From positions 1-64,000 of the forward strand of contig JAJEKV010000564.1 in assembly GCA_021234155.1 (NCBI GenBank): DNA of 64,000 bases. Direction: 5' to 3'. Both the position numbers and the translations under genes were made by a program. Positions 33,481 through 45,250 of the stretch are shown piece after piece. The notes beneath the pieces are model-generated. The model worked only from the letters and a program-made list of their open reading frames with translations. It had not been told where the DNA came from and did no database searches. Source of the stretch: Isoetes taiwanensis. Lineage: Eukaryota > Streptophyta > Lycopodiopsida > Isoetales > Isoetaceae. Each line of letters starts with the position of its first letter. The first letter of the stretch is position 1.

Positions 33481-36400
33481 TTTGTCCCCTATGTGGGTCC
33501 CCACTCGTAGAGATGTTGTCCCATAATTCATACGCCCTTCCTTTCTTTCGTTCGTATTTCTGTCAACCTGCTATGTACATCTTCTTTAATTCATACAACT
33601 ATCTTTACTTAAGTATAGGTATTAAATATACCTCCTTTTGTCCCCTATTCGGCCATACATCATAATTGTTACATAGAAATGTTACCGTTTGTTGAATTTT
33701 GACATCTCGTTGGTCGTCCAATTTGTGCATGTTACTGAAATAAAGCCGTATGCAGAATCTTCTTTTTTATTTTGGGAGGGTCTTGGTATTTGTGCCATGG
33801 AACGCGGCATGTAACGCCGCATGCGGCGTTCCCTTTCATCTTGCGGCACCATGCCTGCGAGATCCAACTTGCCGAAATTAAATGCCGAATTTGAACTGGC
33901 GCACCAGTATTCAATGCGAAAATTTAGAGTGAGAGGAAAAATTCGAATGGCAACGAAATTTCGCTCGACTCATTCTTGCGCTGAAGATTCTCCTTGGTTT
34001 CATTTGGCTTAGGTCTCATTTGGCACTCATTTGGGCCGGATTGGAAATTCGAGTAGACACCATTGAATCTGCGGGTAAAGCACTCATTTGCTGATTTGTG
34101 CTTGAATCAAAGACACATATTCCCTCAAAACAAGAACGTGGCCTCTACGAATCAAATCTAATCCATCCATTGGTTTGTTGTATTATTTTTACTAGGGGTT
34201 TGTTATCAGATTATCAACACATAACAAATATTTTCATTGTCTAAACTGAATTTGTTTGATCTTACGTGTACTTACCTTTGAAGTTTGCGTATTATAGAGG
34301 AGCATATTCTCTAGCTCTGGCTCTATCATCCAGTCTGAATTGTTTTTCTTTTTTATGTGTTGAGATGTGGTCGTGATATGGTCTCATATGAATCTAGCAT
34401 GGTAGATGCTTAATGTCTATTAGCGAATTTTCGAGAAATGTACCAAGGCCCAAGTCTATGTAGGGATGCTACTTTGCAAATCTTAAGTTTAGTCTTATCG
34501 TGCTAAAAGGCCTATATGATTGCGGATATTGACTATCAATTTATTGATGCTTTCAGAGTTTATCTAATTCAGTAGTGTCCGCCAAGCACATTTTCTCACT
34601 ATCCAAGGGTTTTATTGCAATAAAAATGATCATCCGAGCATACCTTCTCTATATCAGTGATAGACCGCTTTATTAATGTCTCAAATCATACACCCTTAAC
34701 ATAGGTAAGGTTGATTGCTTTCCTTTGTTCCACATGCATTAATAGAAATTTGTGCACTAATCCGGGCATTGCCACAAAGCTTTATTTTTCATATTTTGAG
34801 GTTTTAAAGAATAGAATTGCACATTGACTTGCTTCATGTCTTCTAATGCACGCAATAAATGTTGACCTTCTCAAATAGATTGTTTTATGCATTTTTATAT
34901 CTAATATATTCTCCCTTTCCATAAAAAATTTCACTTCTAGGGTTTTCAAAAAATTCTACAAAAACACAAGTAAATGTTGCGGTTTCTTCCGTGGATTATG
35001 TCAAGCCCAATCTCCATGAATTAAATTTAGTGTTCGGTTTTAATATATCGACAATGTTTTTAGCATGTCGATGAAAGGTCCTTTCTTCAATAGGTTTATT
35101 GCAAAGCAATATCAGTTATTGTGTGCTTAGTAACAGTTTGAATGGGGATGTTTGTACATTAGGACGTAAACTGAACAATAGATGGTTTGCATAAGTAAAT
35201 TCAAACTTGCTATGCCTTATTGCGTAAGGGCTTTTTTTTTTCACAAGTAAATAAGCTCATCCCTTGCACTTCAGCCGCATGATAATGATGATTTGAGTAA
35301 GAAGTAGACCTCTTTGGCTTCAATAATAATTTGCTCTACATAGAAACCGGAAAACAAACAGTTAGTACTAATAATTTCAACACATTGTTTTCTTAACATA
35401 GCTTCTTAATTTTGCAGATGCAAAGATGCACAAAACATTTGATGTTCTGGACAACTTGGACTTACACATCATTTGTAGCTCTAAATTGATTCACAACATT
35501 ACGAAGCAAGTTTCTAAACTCTTTAGGGCAAGGTTCATGAGCTCTTTATCGTCTTAAAAAGTGGTGTGCCTTTGAATGGAACTTTGATATGGTGTAAACA
35601 TGTCAATAAAAGGTTATCTATTAAGTTATTCTCGCATTTGCTATTCATTTGTAGTGCATCAATATATGGTGCATTGGAAATCATGCGACCTCCATCTCAT
35701 GCTTCTTTACTTGCGGGTTGCACATGCATCAAATATTAGATATCATTTGCATGGTTAATTCTGTCTTAATTAATGGATTTACACCCATGTCCAACATTAT
35801 TATTGTTCCCGAAGGGGTCCTTATCAACATGATGGAACGCACCTATAGAATTCTGCATTACTCGGTAAATGGAAGGACTCACATGAGACTTCTCTTATTG
35901 GCTTGGAGCATTCACTTAATATTTATAAAAGGATTCATACCCTTGCACTTGCTATTCATTAGAGTGGTGTAGCATATATATAATCTGTGGAAAGCATAGC
36001 CTCTAATAATCATTGATCTTTATTGGAGATGGCTATCGAAGTTGCGACATTAAAGATTGAAGAATGTAAGACTTTAACTATCTAGCAGTTCGTTCATTTG
36101 CTCAAACATGAAATACTATTTGATGTATTGTCCTTGCATGGATGGCGGGGGTGCCTTGCTTTATTGGGAATGATTTGTGCTTAGCATATGGAATGAATAT
36201 GTGATGACACATGATGGATAATTCTATTTGAATGTGGTGCTCTCTTACTATGTGCTCTTTATCAAGTTGATGTACGTTCTTATTGCTATATTTTCTTATC
36301 TTTTCATTTGTCACGGGGGGCCCAACTTTGCCAAGAGCGCAGAGCAACGTCTGCGAATTTGGAGTAAATGGCATCCAATATCTATTTGTCACATCTTGAA

Positions 36401-37260
36401 TGCTAAAAAGCTCGAAACCCTCATATTCTCAAGGTCTACGCATCACGTTCAAACAATAGACCTCCTGGCGATGTCACAAAGTGCAAGTTTTACTATGGTA
36501 TTTATGCAAGTTAACGTCTCAAACTCGATTCCATTTGCAAAGGAAGTCGACCTTGACCTTGATTAGTAATGCGGTGTTCCGGAAACTTAGAACAAATTAT
36601 AACATGCTACAAATTATACCACGAACTATAACATCTTTGCATGAAATTCTTAGTTGAGCCTGTGATCAAGATAAGCAAGTGTTTCTCTGAGTCCTATAAA
36701 TAAAAAATCCGTTATCGACGTATTGTGTAAAAATGCCTGACCTATGGCTACGCAGAATGTTGGAAGGAAGCCCGTGAGCGGCACAATATTGCTTATGGAG
36801 ACATACAACAAATGAAAAGATAATCGAGAAGAATAAAGGCTTAAAGTCTTATTTGGGCCGCAAAAAAGCAATGTAGAGAGGGCTGAAGAGCACAAGAGTT
36901 TGTTGTGTTTATTGTCTTAAGAAGTTATTTCGAGTTCTTTCGGTCAGTTTTGCACAATATTTTGAAACACCATTAATTAATTCGCAGATATGGTGCGTTT
37001 GTAGCAATTTTGTTGTATTTTAAAGGGAAGTCACTTGGGTGGGTCAAGAAAAGCATCCAAGTCAAATGCAATTATATGGATTGGGGCAAAACAAATGGCT
37101 TTAGGCACAATTTATAATAATTTGCGTGTTGTTGTGGATTTTTGTTAATGTTTATCATTTCCAAGTTAAGATACAAACTCAAGCAATTATTACACATACA
37201 ATCAATAGGGACCAAAGTTAGATTCTAACAGTTGATTAAACAAGGCATTCTTGATTGAGC
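33481..37260. other. No gene recognised; GC-rich hairpin at 33,799-33,832
   Basis: 33481-33700 may be LINE 5' sequence. At 33799-33832 GGAACGC and GCGTTCC enclose the perfect 12-bp palindrome GCCGCATGCGGC. The remainder is AT-rich with no supported coding, RNA or repeat signal by eye. Confidence 0.4.
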
Positions 37261-38215
37261 AATAATAATAATAATAATAATATTATGATCACGCCCGCAA
37301 AAGACCTTGAAGGTCATGGAGCGACAGTATACATCAATCAATCAGTCATGACCCAATGTCAAAATGAGTGTCCTGTGTAGCTCAACCTGATGGAGGAAGT
37401 GGCTTAAAGCACTTGCTGGTTCCATCATCAATAGAGAATAAAAACTTTGAAAACTATGGCGACAAATACCAAGTCTATCTCTAATATCATCGTAAGCAGG
37501 GCATTCTAGAAACACATGGAATTCACTTTCCACCTTATGATGGTCACATAATGCATAGATTCGGCTCTCTCTTGGAATTTGCCTCCATCTTCCTACTTCA
37601 ATTGCTAGATGGTGTGAGCTAGTTCTGTATCTGACAATAATATGCCTGGCACGTTTTGAGATTCTGGCTCTCAGGTAGCATTGGTCTGTATAAGTCAACA
37701 GGGGATTAATATCCTCTAGATAGGTACGCATCCGTGATCCCTTCTTTTCCCATAAGATCTCTACCGCCTTGGTCGACCAGATCTCTAGCGCCAAGGTCAG
37801 TAGTAGGCCAAGAGTTTGCTGTTATTCCCCATCTGCCCGCCCACTTCATGACATCATGCAACCATCCTGATGTGGTGGATGCTAGCGATGCTATCTTAGG
37901 CAGTCTATCTTCTGACATTAGGTTGACTCTATTGACGAAATTAATTGTCTGATATAGAGCCTCAGCTTCTAGAGGAATCAAACCTGCTTCTGCCAAGAGT
38001 ATAGCGTAAGGTGTCTGTCTTTTGACTCCTAGCTCCTCGTGGAGGAAATATTTGAGCACCGTTTCAATCTGCCCCCAAAGCTTTAGTGATATGGATGGCC
38101 CCCAAATGGGAGCACCGTACAAGATGACAGTCTGCACAAGAGTCTTAAAAGGGCACAAACATGCGCACCATGTGATAAAAATATTTATGAAGTATAGGCT
38201 GGTCATGCGTACCAT
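37261..38215 (-). mobile_element. 5'-truncated LINE with (AAT)n tail
   Basis: The minus-strand 3' end carries a microsatellite tail (37261-37282). Two frames encode the end of a LINE RT protein: TVILYGAPIWG in the thumb region (37706-38215), then the C-terminal finger region (37342-37794). The finger's first Cys is replaced by Tyr (YALCD versus CRICD in the other LINE here). It is a different family member from the 16-33 kb LINE. The 5' end lies at about 38170-38215; no sure target duplication. Confidence 0.8.
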
Positions 38216-38966
38216 GGTTTTATTTTAATTAGATTGCTTGCATTTTGGTACAAGTGCAATGTATAAATTCTAATTAAACTTCTTGGGCTAGAGGTTTTAC
38301 ACTCTCCATGTTATTATTGCCACCAATTAATAACACATGAATGTAGCTTCTTAGATCATGGTAGGGTGCAATTGCTCAAGCGATTTACTAAGAGACATCC
38401 CTATTCCTTCTCAACGTTGGAGATAATTGTGATACATTTTCAAAGTGGCATATGTTTTCTTTAACTTTAATAAAAATTACATGTTTCACATTTAACCACC
38501 CTAACATTCACATGTAAATGCTACGGTGTTTTGATGTCCTAAATACGATCACGTTGATACACAATGTTTGAGGCCATGTATTATTGACCCAAGATCTTAA
38601 GCTTAAAAATTTTCATGTTACCCAAAAAAGGCTCTATGTGCATGAAATGCAAGAAATTTAATGCAAAAAGTACATGACACGCAAAAATACATCCGCAAAT
38701 GCCTAGACCAATGCCCTAAACTATATGGTCTCCACTACATCCGCCCATTATGTTCCATATTATGTTTTCTGTTTTTCCTACCCATTTCATGCTCTCATGG
38801 CTAATGCCTAAACCCTGAACCTTCACACTTGGCATTCCAATACATCTACAAAAACGATTATATTATACATATTTATACGTTCTTATTCCACCTACAAACT
38901 ATATTAGCCACCCATATTCCACCTACAAACTATATTAGCCACCCATTCAACACGTCCACGACAAAT
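38216..38966. other. AT-rich stretch, no gene
   Basis: Two adjacent copies of a CACCTACAAACTATATTAG word at about 38889 and 38919. Otherwise featureless. Probably the interior of a Helitron-like element ending at 38995. Confidence 0.4.
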
Positions 38967-38995
38967 GCCCGGCATCGCCGGGCACACGTTTCTAG
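38967..38995 (+). mobile_element. Helitron-type 3' terminus
   Basis: Perfect 7-bp stem GCCCGGC (38967-38973) and GCCGGGC (38977-38983) with loop ATC, then 8 bases later CTAG (38992-38995) followed by T. This matches the Helitron 3' rule: short GC hairpin, then CTRR, inserted before T. The 5' end (TC after A) was not located with confidence; a candidate AT-rich ACTAGGGG motif lies near 34.19 kb. No Rep-helicase frame was seen, so it is a non-autonomous copy if real. Confidence 0.6.
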
Positions 38996-39645
38996 TAGTT
39001 TATCGAAAAGCCAGCCAGCCCTATATCTGATGTTGTAGGTCATGCCTAATTGAACTCTAGATACCCTTTCCTATATTCCCATGTACCACCCGATATGGTT
39101 TTATATAGCCATCTCCGAGATGTATGGAGAGATCCTCAGTTACCCCCGTTAGGACGCTAATTTGATTATATTATATTGATCTACGAAATATAGATAAGGG
39201 ATATGTCGTTTTACTTCAGAGGGAGAATAATCAACACTGAGGCAGAGCTCTTATGTGTTACATACGAAGCTGTAATTACTGCATAATTCTAGATTGTATT
39301 CAAAAGAAAAATTGTTTCTCACAGTTACAATTTCTGGCTTTTTTCAGCAATTCCTACACATGATCGATCTTACTCAAAATAAATTTTGTCTCCCCTTCGC
39401 CCGGAAGTTACGCACCCACGAGCTTTTACGGTCAAAAGGCGATATGTATTACCTAACCCCGCCGCCTCGAAAAGTTACCGCCGTGTCGGCTAAAAGGTTT
39501 GATCAAAGGATCATCTTAAACAGAAAACAGAAAAAGCAAAACAAAAGGAATGACTAAAAAGGCATGGCCTGCATCCCCTTCAGACCTATCCATTCTTACG
39601 CCTCCTCCCACAATTTCATCATCATCATATCTTTTTCCTGAAGAA
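38996..39645. other. No gene seen
   Basis: AT-rich downstream flank of the minus-strand PLATZ-like gene; would hold its 3' UTR. Confidence 0.4.
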
Positions 39646-40194
39646 CTATTTCTTTGGCTTCTTTTCCGAGGACGGTTCCCCGATCTTCTTAACTTTTTCC
39701 AGGTTTCTCCCCATGTACGCCCGACACAAAAAATCAACAGGGTTCTTTTCGCAGCAGTAAATACAGACTTTCCCGAAATCACATACCAAAAGGTTGTGTT
39801 GATAACTAGAGGACCCATGTATCGCAGCATGAACCTGCAGTCGGTTGAAGCACTGCATAGTTCGGTCCATGTCCTGGCGCCTCACTGAGTCGTTCTTGTC
39901 GCCTAATACTCCAAGTACCTCCAGCAATCCCAGAGTATAACCATAATCTCGCATCGACTGTGCATGATGTATTCGGTCACAGTATAAACAGTGAACGCGG
40001 CCGCAACTGATGCATGATGGCAAGCCTCGGCTTAGACACATACAATCTGGAAAGCAGATGCACCAGGGATTAAGCTCCTCAAGGTCAGGGTTGAATGGCA
40101 CCGTGAGATTGCCTGGGGTGCCAGAGCTGGAGCGCTTTTTGCCGATTTTCTTTTCCCCATCTATGTCTACCAGAACTTTCTTCCCCTTATCCAT
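39646..40194 (-). CDS. PLATZ-like zinc-finger protein
   Basis: Single-exon frame of 182 residues from the ATG at 40194; upstream in-frame codons to 40239 include only a GTG start. A basic N-terminus (KGKK, KKIGKKR) is followed by a Cys-rich core: C45, C47, C51, C53, then C61-x2-C64-x4-C69-x2-C72-x3-H76-H77. That matches the CLDC..C..C...H block of PLATZ proteins, plant-specific zinc-dependent DNA-binding proteins often linked to repression of AT-rich promoters. A second cluster, C144-x2-C147 with C157, matches the family's C-terminal CxxC...FC block, but the last Cys position is Tyr. The C-terminus is Lys-rich. It is a little shorter than typical PLATZ proteins. Family assignment is from motif spacing only. 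Confidence 0.6.
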   Translation of the reverse strand: MDKGKKVLVDIDGEKKIGKKRSSSGTPGNLTVPFNPDLEELNPWCICFPDCMCLSRGLPSCISCGRVHCLYCDRIHHAQSMRDYGYTLGLLEVLGVLGDKNDSVRRQDMDRTMQCFNRLQVHAAIHGSSSYQHNLLVCDFGKVCIYCCEKNPVDFLCRAYMGRNLEKVKKIGEPSSEKKPKK

Positions 40195-42540
40195 TTTGTT
40201 TTGATTTGGCCGGAGGGGGCGGGGCAATTGGCGCTTCACTGTTTAGCCTAAATTCAAGAGCTTCAAGTGCTCAAGCGCTCAAGGAGCTGGGAGATCTTGA
40301 ATTCTTGGGGGCGGTCTTCACACTCACTCTTTCCTTCGTTATAACTGTTATATAGTATTTAGGGTATTTAGGGTTTACGAAATCTGTCCGAGTTCCCGCC
40401 CATTTAATTCCGGCCGTCCACCTTAAATGCTAGTCTTGTCCTATCACATGTCACAAGAATTTTCGATACGCTAATCGCCACTTATCCCTAGCCAATTAGC
40501 TGACATGTGTACATTTTCCTCTTTTTCTTTATTTTCCATTATTATGCCTACCGTAGATGTCATGATTACTACGATCCGTCACGTCCAATCATATGCGCTA
40601 ATTCCCGACGTTTTATTTTATATATTTTTACTATTATCTGCTCATGTTCTCTCCGTCTCTCATACGTGTCCCATTCTTTTCATTTGTCAGGTTGATTGGC
40701 GTTCTCTCCCCATTACGCCGTGTTCTACCCCCTTTATTTTTCTAAAATTCACTGGTTCTCCAATTTATTTATTTTATTTTATTTTATGCCTCTCCCATTT
40801 TTCTTAACGGCTCTGAAATTTTGAATCGCCCATCGCCGGGATCTTGAGTTCCTCTCCCCCGACGCTCCCCTTCCTGAGAGTTTGCATCATCCTATTATGC
40901 TCCAATTATGCCGGTTTGTGTTGACTGATTTCGCACACGATCTATCTTACATTTTTCTATAACATCCATCTGTCATGATCTAGCATTCGGACGTCGTATT
41001 CATACACAGATAATTGGCTGTTCCTTCTCGGCCAGAGCATACATTCGTTTGTATATCAGCTAGATTATTTTTCTAAGAAGATGAACATGATCTAATCCTT
41101 TCTAAGAAGATGAATACTAGGATATTAGGAGTTAAGGAAATGCACTTAGCTGGTCATCATCATCGGATCACCCATCGGGTCGCCCCGTCGCCCCATCGCC
41201 CCGTCGCCCCATCGGAGGCACCGTCGCCCCGTCGCCCCATCAGAGGCACCGTCGCCCCGTTGCCCCATCAAAAGTTGTACAAAAACCAGTTGTACAAAAG
41301 TTGTATATAACCCATATTCATGATTTACACGAAGCTTCTGGAGGACCTGTCAAACATGCCTCTCATGTTCTTCAAGAGTCTTGGAATAACTGAGAATATA
41401 TCATAATATGATAACAAAGATGTCCAGAAACTCCTAGAAGACATCATTGGTCATATGTTGAAACACTATTGGTCCATTGTTAAGCCCAAAGGCATAACTA
41501 TATACTCAAAATGGGTATACCAAGTACGAAATGCTGTCTTCCACTCTTCACCCTCCTGGATTTGGATAAGACTGTAGGCACCACGAAGATCAATCTATTT
41601 GGCCCCAGCCACATTAACTACCAATTTTTTTTGCCAAATTAACCACATCTTCCTTGAAAAATACTGAGTTCCAATGACATACCAAGAATGTCATCTTGCT
41701 ATAATTTAGTTCAAAAGAAACGAAACCATCTCCATAGGCAGGAAACCTTATCTAGGTGTTTCTGGCAAAGCTCGGCCATCCCTGATTCTTATTTGGTATT
41801 GGATCGGGAATTCTTTATGGCTCATCGGAATTTCTTCTTCAAATCTTACAGAGAGTATCTCAATCCTGGCAACCGACTTCAATCCTTTTGTGCCAAGAAA
41901 AGCAAGAGATCCAAGTGTTTATGGAGACAAGAAACGTAATGCAGCCGCGCCAAATTAACCACCTTTTTTCTTTAATACAAACAAAAAAAAGTTTAACATC
42001 CCAAGCCATTTCCTAATTCCCAGAGTTCGTTTTATAATAATATTGTTTTGCAAGTTGATTCAATACCATTGGGAAATGCATGGATACCACAAACATATGC
42101 TCATCAACATTTTTTATGCATTTTCATTTCTTCATAATTCACGGACTTGAGTCCAATTTATTTCTGTAAAGTTTATGAACTTTTAAGAGTCCTTTTTTTT
42201 TTTCTATAGAGTTCACATACTGAGGGTATCTTCGCACCAGCCGTTAAGTTAGGATAATTTTTAATTTTTAACACACGTTTTATTCGCACCACTAGTTAAC
42301 TTAGCATTGGGTTAAGAATTTCAGTTAAGTGTCATATAACTTTTTTTAATGATAATGTGTCCGCAATCAAAAACAGTATTTTTCTAACATATGATTGTGG
42401 AAGGTTAATTGTGGTATTCATATTGAAATACGTATTTGGATGATGGTGGCACCTGGGTTATGTTTGGAAACCGATGTGGATTTGTGTTAGAGAAGGGGCG
42501 GGGGTTTTTTTTCCAGATTTGGATTGGGTCACGCATGGAG
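40195..42540. other. Upstream of PLATZ-like gene; no other gene; small CGTCGCCCC repeat
   Basis: TATA-like TTATATAGT lies near 40348 upstream of the minus-strand gene. At about 41175-41270 there is a short tandem repeat of CGTCGCCCC/CATCGCCCC units with GGAGGCAC spacers. No convincing coding sequence otherwise. Confidence 0.45.
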
Positions 42541-42548
42541 CCTGCTGT

Positions 42549-42617
42549 AGGTGTCGATCAGTGAGGCGGATGCTAATTCGGCTGCCTGAGGTGTCGATTT
42601 GGTTGCCTCAGGTGTCG
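42549..42617 (+). repeat. Iteron-like direct repeats before the HUH Rep
   Basis: AGGTGTCG occurs at 42549, 42589 and 42610. The last two belong to a 21-bp direct repeat (TGCCTSAGGTGTCG at 42583 and 42604). Short iterated sites upstream of a Rep gene are typical Rep-binding sites in replicons; that role here is inference. Confidence 0.4.
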
Positions 42618-42645
42618 CGAACAAAAGCCTGGTTGTTTTGTAGAT

Positions 42646-42672
42646 GATGATTATTGATTCGGAATCATAATT
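42646..42672. repeat. Imperfect hairpin before the HUH Rep
   Basis: ATTATTGATTC is followed directly by GGAATCATAAT. The arms pair except for one extra T. It could be a nicking-site hairpin for the adjacent HUH enzyme or chance AT-rich symmetry. Confidence 0.3.
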
Positions 42673-42875
42673 GTGGCTGGGTGTTGTCTGCTATATGAGG
42701 TTGGGCTGAACACGGAGGCTGGAGCGACCTGCACAGATAATAGGTTAGTATCCTCGGCCCTTTTCATACTTTGTTTTTCTTTGTTGATCATATCCGCTAT
42801 GAGGGAAATTTTGCGAAAAAGGGTAAAGGTGGTGCTGCCCATGGGCCTTGCCTGTTCCATTGCCAATAGAATCGA

Positions 42876-44646
42876 GTGCATGCACCGAGACCTCGCCATG
42901 CTCACTTATGCCATGCGACCTTGCTGGTTTGGGATGCAATAGATGCCTCTGTGACATTGGCCTTGTTTGGTCAACTAGACGTTCCCCGCAGTTTCTTTGA
43001 TGCCTTGTCTTTGTTCTGCAATATGAGGTGCCTTGCTGGCGCAGTTGCCCTGGAGAGAGGGTCTTCTGCTGATCACCTCCATGTGCAGGCTGCGCTTAGA
43101 GCCCGTTACAAGAGTCCTAAGGCCCTGAATGATGCTATAAAAAAGGGAGTTTAATTGGCCCTCAAAGCTAGCCGGCGTTATCTTAGTGTGCAAGGCCCTC
43201 AAGAATAACAGGTTGCACTGCTTCGAGGGTATGCTGGGATACTACATGAAAGACATAGGCAAGGTGCATTACTCCTGCCACCTGCATAATATATCTGAAA
43301 CGATGATTGAGAAGGGAAAAGATTTGTATGTAAGATGGGGTGCTGGGGACACGAAGGGGTCTTTGTGTATTGGATAACAGAAACCTTCTGAACAAGGCTG
43401 CTCATTTTGTGTTTTACCATGGTGGACGTAGATTGACTCCTAGTTTAACGTCCACAATTTGCAGGATGATGAGAAGAGGGAAATATATTACGGCGGCGGT
43501 TGGATAATCCCATCTATCGCCCATGTGAGCGAGCATAGAGTCCATGCTACTTGGAGGGTTGTTGAATCCCGCTCATTGTATGCCATCGATGTTAGAACAA
43601 TTCTGTTTGGTTTGCCTGCAGATTATGTGCCTGTTGAACGGAATGGATCAGGTCGTCGCCGATATTGGGATGATTCTGTGCCATCTGATGAGATGCATGG
43701 AATAATTTAAGGGCTAAACTTAACTATTTGACAAATTTTTAGCACATTTTCAAAAAAAAAAGGCTAAAGTAAATGGAAAAAATTGGAAAAAAATAAAAAA
43801 TAATTTAGCTTAACTTTTTTCGGGACTACACCAAACCTGGAGCTCTTTAGCAAACACTAGAAAGTAAGAGAGTGAATTTTTAAGATGAATTTCGCTCTAG
43901 TTTAGCTAACATCATTCTAGTTTATAAGAATAGAATAGAATAGAAATATATAATAAGAAATATATGATTAATAGTTTAATTTCTAGCATTATGATATAAT
44001 GTGAGTCCTACACTTTGTTGGTTAGCCTTATTTTAGAATGTTTTCACAAAAAAAAATGATTAAAATAAGTGGAAACAATTGAAGAAAAGTATCATAATTT
44101 GGCTTAATATTTTCTGTTGGCCACACCATAGAAATTTTTGGATGATGTTTGGGTTAATTTAGCTTCTAGAAAGTATGAGAGGAAAAATGTGTAGAGTTTA
44201 GCTAAACCACAGAAAGTTTTGGGATTAATATCGAGCAAGTTTAGCTAAAGTCATTTTGGCTAATAAGAAATATGCGATTAGTAATTTATTCCCTGATGAG
44301 ATGGATTGTAATTTTCAGGATATCCACCCTGATATTGAAATTCATGATCATGATGTGGATTCCATCTCCATCCACACTGGGGATCACACGTTGGTAGTTG
44401 GCCGAGCTATTGTTTGTGTTGTTGCATGTACAGCTTCAGTTTTGTCCATGTTTTGCTTTCTTTCAGCATGTGTTTGTGCTGGTAACAATTTGTTGCAGGA
44501 TAGAGATGGAGACCGATTGGAATCTTGCCGATGAGTTGCATGCTTTGAGGTCTCACATGAGCCTGGCTAGGGGCTTGTTGACGCAAGAAATCTGCCAACT
44601 TGATGCTGTGATCAGGCGGGCTGCATTTGGAGAACCCATGAATTAG
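42876..44646 (+). pseudogene. HUH Rep endonuclease gene (Replitron-like), broken
   Basis: Reading in order: LALFGQLDVPRSFFDALSLF, then ALERG and the HUH metal-binding motif HLHVQ (HLH at 43074-43082). After a one-base shift in the A-run near 43140 comes VILVCKALKN and the tyrosine motif GYYMKD (43237-43254; Y-x2-K type). A further shift near 43378 leads to RNLLNKAAHFVFY, and another near 43490 to WIIPSI. HUH enzymes nick single-stranded DNA through the Tyr and drive rolling-circle replication or transposition. Motif order and the HLHVQ/YxxKD pair resemble Rep proteins of Replitrons more than Helitron Rep-helicases, and no helicase was found. The C-terminal part is split by a MITE (43696-44292), then a likely intron with acceptor TTGCAG before 44500, and a last frame ending at 44646. 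Start not determined; 42.8-42.94 kb has a second candidate N-terminal frame. Confidence 0.7.
43685..44303. mobile_element. 597-bp MITE inside the Rep gene
   Basis: CTGATGAGATG at 43685-43695 is exactly repeated at 44293-44303, an 11-bp target duplication of MULE-like length. The ends are near-inverted (GGAATAATTTA close to the left end, TAATTTATTCC at the right). The Rep frame on the left (VPSDEM) continues in phase on the right (DEMDCNFQ). The interior is AT-rich and is itself a diverged duplication of about 300 bp (GGCTAAAGTAAATGG and GATTAAAATAAGTGG halves), with a small TAGAA repeat at 43928-43945. Confidence 0.85.
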
Positions 44647-44648
44647 GC

Positions 44649-44649
<1 letters not shown>

Positions 44650-44682
<33 letters not shown>
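44650..44682 (+). repeat. Poly-T run
   Basis: More than 30 consecutive T directly after the last Rep frame's stop. It could be the poly-A tail of a minus-strand retro-insertion or a microsatellite. Confidence 0.9.
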
Positions 44683-44686
<4 letters not shown>

Positions 44687-45250
44687 GATTAATTTAACAC
44701 TATCTTGTCCAGAACCTCTCATGCTAGGCATGAAGACAATTTGACAAAACTGATACCATGGTCAGACTGAATACATGAAGTTCGACAAATGACTATTATT
44801 TCTATTAGGAAATATTTATACTCCTTGATTAAGGCGCAAACATACTTTCGTGAATACACCACTGTTCTAATAACATTTGTAATGGCCTACTGCCTATCCA
44901 TACACCTATCCATACACTGAGGTTGAATCCAATGTTGGAAATATCCCTGATCTTAGTATTAATATCAAAGAATAACCAATACATCTTGGGATAATTGACC
45001 CCATGAACACATTGATCTAAATCTAGTGGTGCAGACTAGTAGATGTAAATTAATATTGCAACTCTAATGTACACCCAAATAGGTGGGGAATTTCTTATTT
45101 TCTCAAATGAGCTTTAGCAGAGTTCACATCTTACTCTAAAATCATGTAGCTAGTCAGCAGAACTGCCACGTAGACTGGGAACTAAGACACATCGCACAGT
45201 AGACCTAACCAGATTTGGACTTCTCTCACGATTCCGGCAGACCCTGAGAT
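44683..45250. other. No gene seen
   Basis: AT-rich spacer between the Rep gene and the next coding region; no repeats recognised. Confidence 0.4.

Noticed and set aside
35718-36895. Frames of 80-110 codons in the AT-rich region
   Set aside because: Composition follows the local AT bias, with no motif and no splice support.
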